Below the pieces are notes generated by a model, which saw only the letters and a program-made list of their open reading frames with translations, ran no database searches and had not been told where the DNA came from. Shown one piece after another: positions 6,047-6,091 of a DNA stretch of 6,091 nt. The position numbers were made by a program, and so were the translations under genes. This DNA comes from Rhodospirillaceae bacterium UBA6608 (GTDB lineage Bacteria; Pseudomonadota; Alphaproteobacteria; Rhodospirillales_A; Casp-alpha2). Numbering within the stretch: the stretch's first letter is position 1; each line of letters starts with the position of its first letter. Location: NCBI GenBank assembly GCA_002433335.1, contig DJHY01000303.1, forward strand, positions 1 to 6,091. The letters are read 5' to 3'.

Positions 6047-6091
6047 TGGCCAAGCCGTTATCCGGTGAACGGGTCCTCCACCCGGTGGGCG
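6046..6091 (+). CDS. Possible start of a divergent gene, cut by the window edge
   Basis: From ATG 6046 an open frame runs to the window end and reads MAKPLSGERVLHPVG. Most third codon positions are G or C, as in the real genes here. The opening M-x-x-P-L-S-G-x-R-V-L resembles the N-terminus of many CaiB/BaiF CoA-transferases, but only 15 residues are visible and the continuation HPVG is not the usual one. No ribosome binding site is seen just upstream; the preceding bases are a C-run. If real, the gene would be transcribed away from the response regulator and its start would overlap that operon's candidate -35 box. It may equally be chance in a GC-rich intergenic region. Confidence 0.3.
   Translation, partial: MAKPLSGERVLHPVG

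Noticed and set aside
6070..6084. Small inverted repeat CGGGT-CCTCC-ACCCG
   Set aside because: A 5-base stem in GC-rich sequence is expected by chance, has no T-run, and may lie in a coding frame.

Overview
The window is a GC-rich, fully coding stretch of bacterial chromosome. GC content, the gene families and the sensor kinase type suggest an alphaproteobacterium, perhaps of the Rhodospirillales kind. That placement is inference; no marker gene is present to settle it. No RNA gene, mobile element, CRISPR array or phage remnant was seen, and no gene-free stretch exceeds about 90 bases.

Left part, plus strand (1-2608): three closely spaced genes that look like one transcription unit. They are a CaiB/BaiF-type (family III) acyl-CoA transferase cut by the left window edge, a crotonase-fold protein (enoyl-CoA hydratase/isomerase family), and a GntR-family regulator with an FCD-type ligand domain. 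Gaps are 31 and 34 bases. The likely logic is activation of an acid as its CoA thioester by CoA transfer, processing by the crotonase, and local control by the GntR protein. The crotonase lacks the usual hydratase glutamates, so its reaction is open. The promoter of this unit lies outside the window.

Right part, minus strand (5959 down to 2616): a compact signalling operon read in the order single-domain response regulator, small two-helix membrane protein, large sensor histidine kinase. The kinase begins with a complete sodium:solute symporter-like (SLC5/SSS) membrane domain and ends in a HisKA/HATPase core, with no PAS and no receiver domain. The small protein ends in a TGATG overlap with the kinase start, so the two are probably made together. 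This layout recalls the CbrA/CrbS/MxtR group of transporter-like kinases, but here the partner regulator is a bare receiver without a DNA-binding domain, so the output is unknown. A strong ribosome binding site and a plausible sigma70-type promoter precede the regulator gene.

The two units converge tail to tail with only 7 bases between stop codons, where two adjacent hairpins lie. At the right edge a short open frame on the plus strand (from 6046) may be the start of a divergent gene. The most interesting items are the transporter-kinase/mini-membrane-protein/bare-receiver operon and the crotonase with a rewritten active site.
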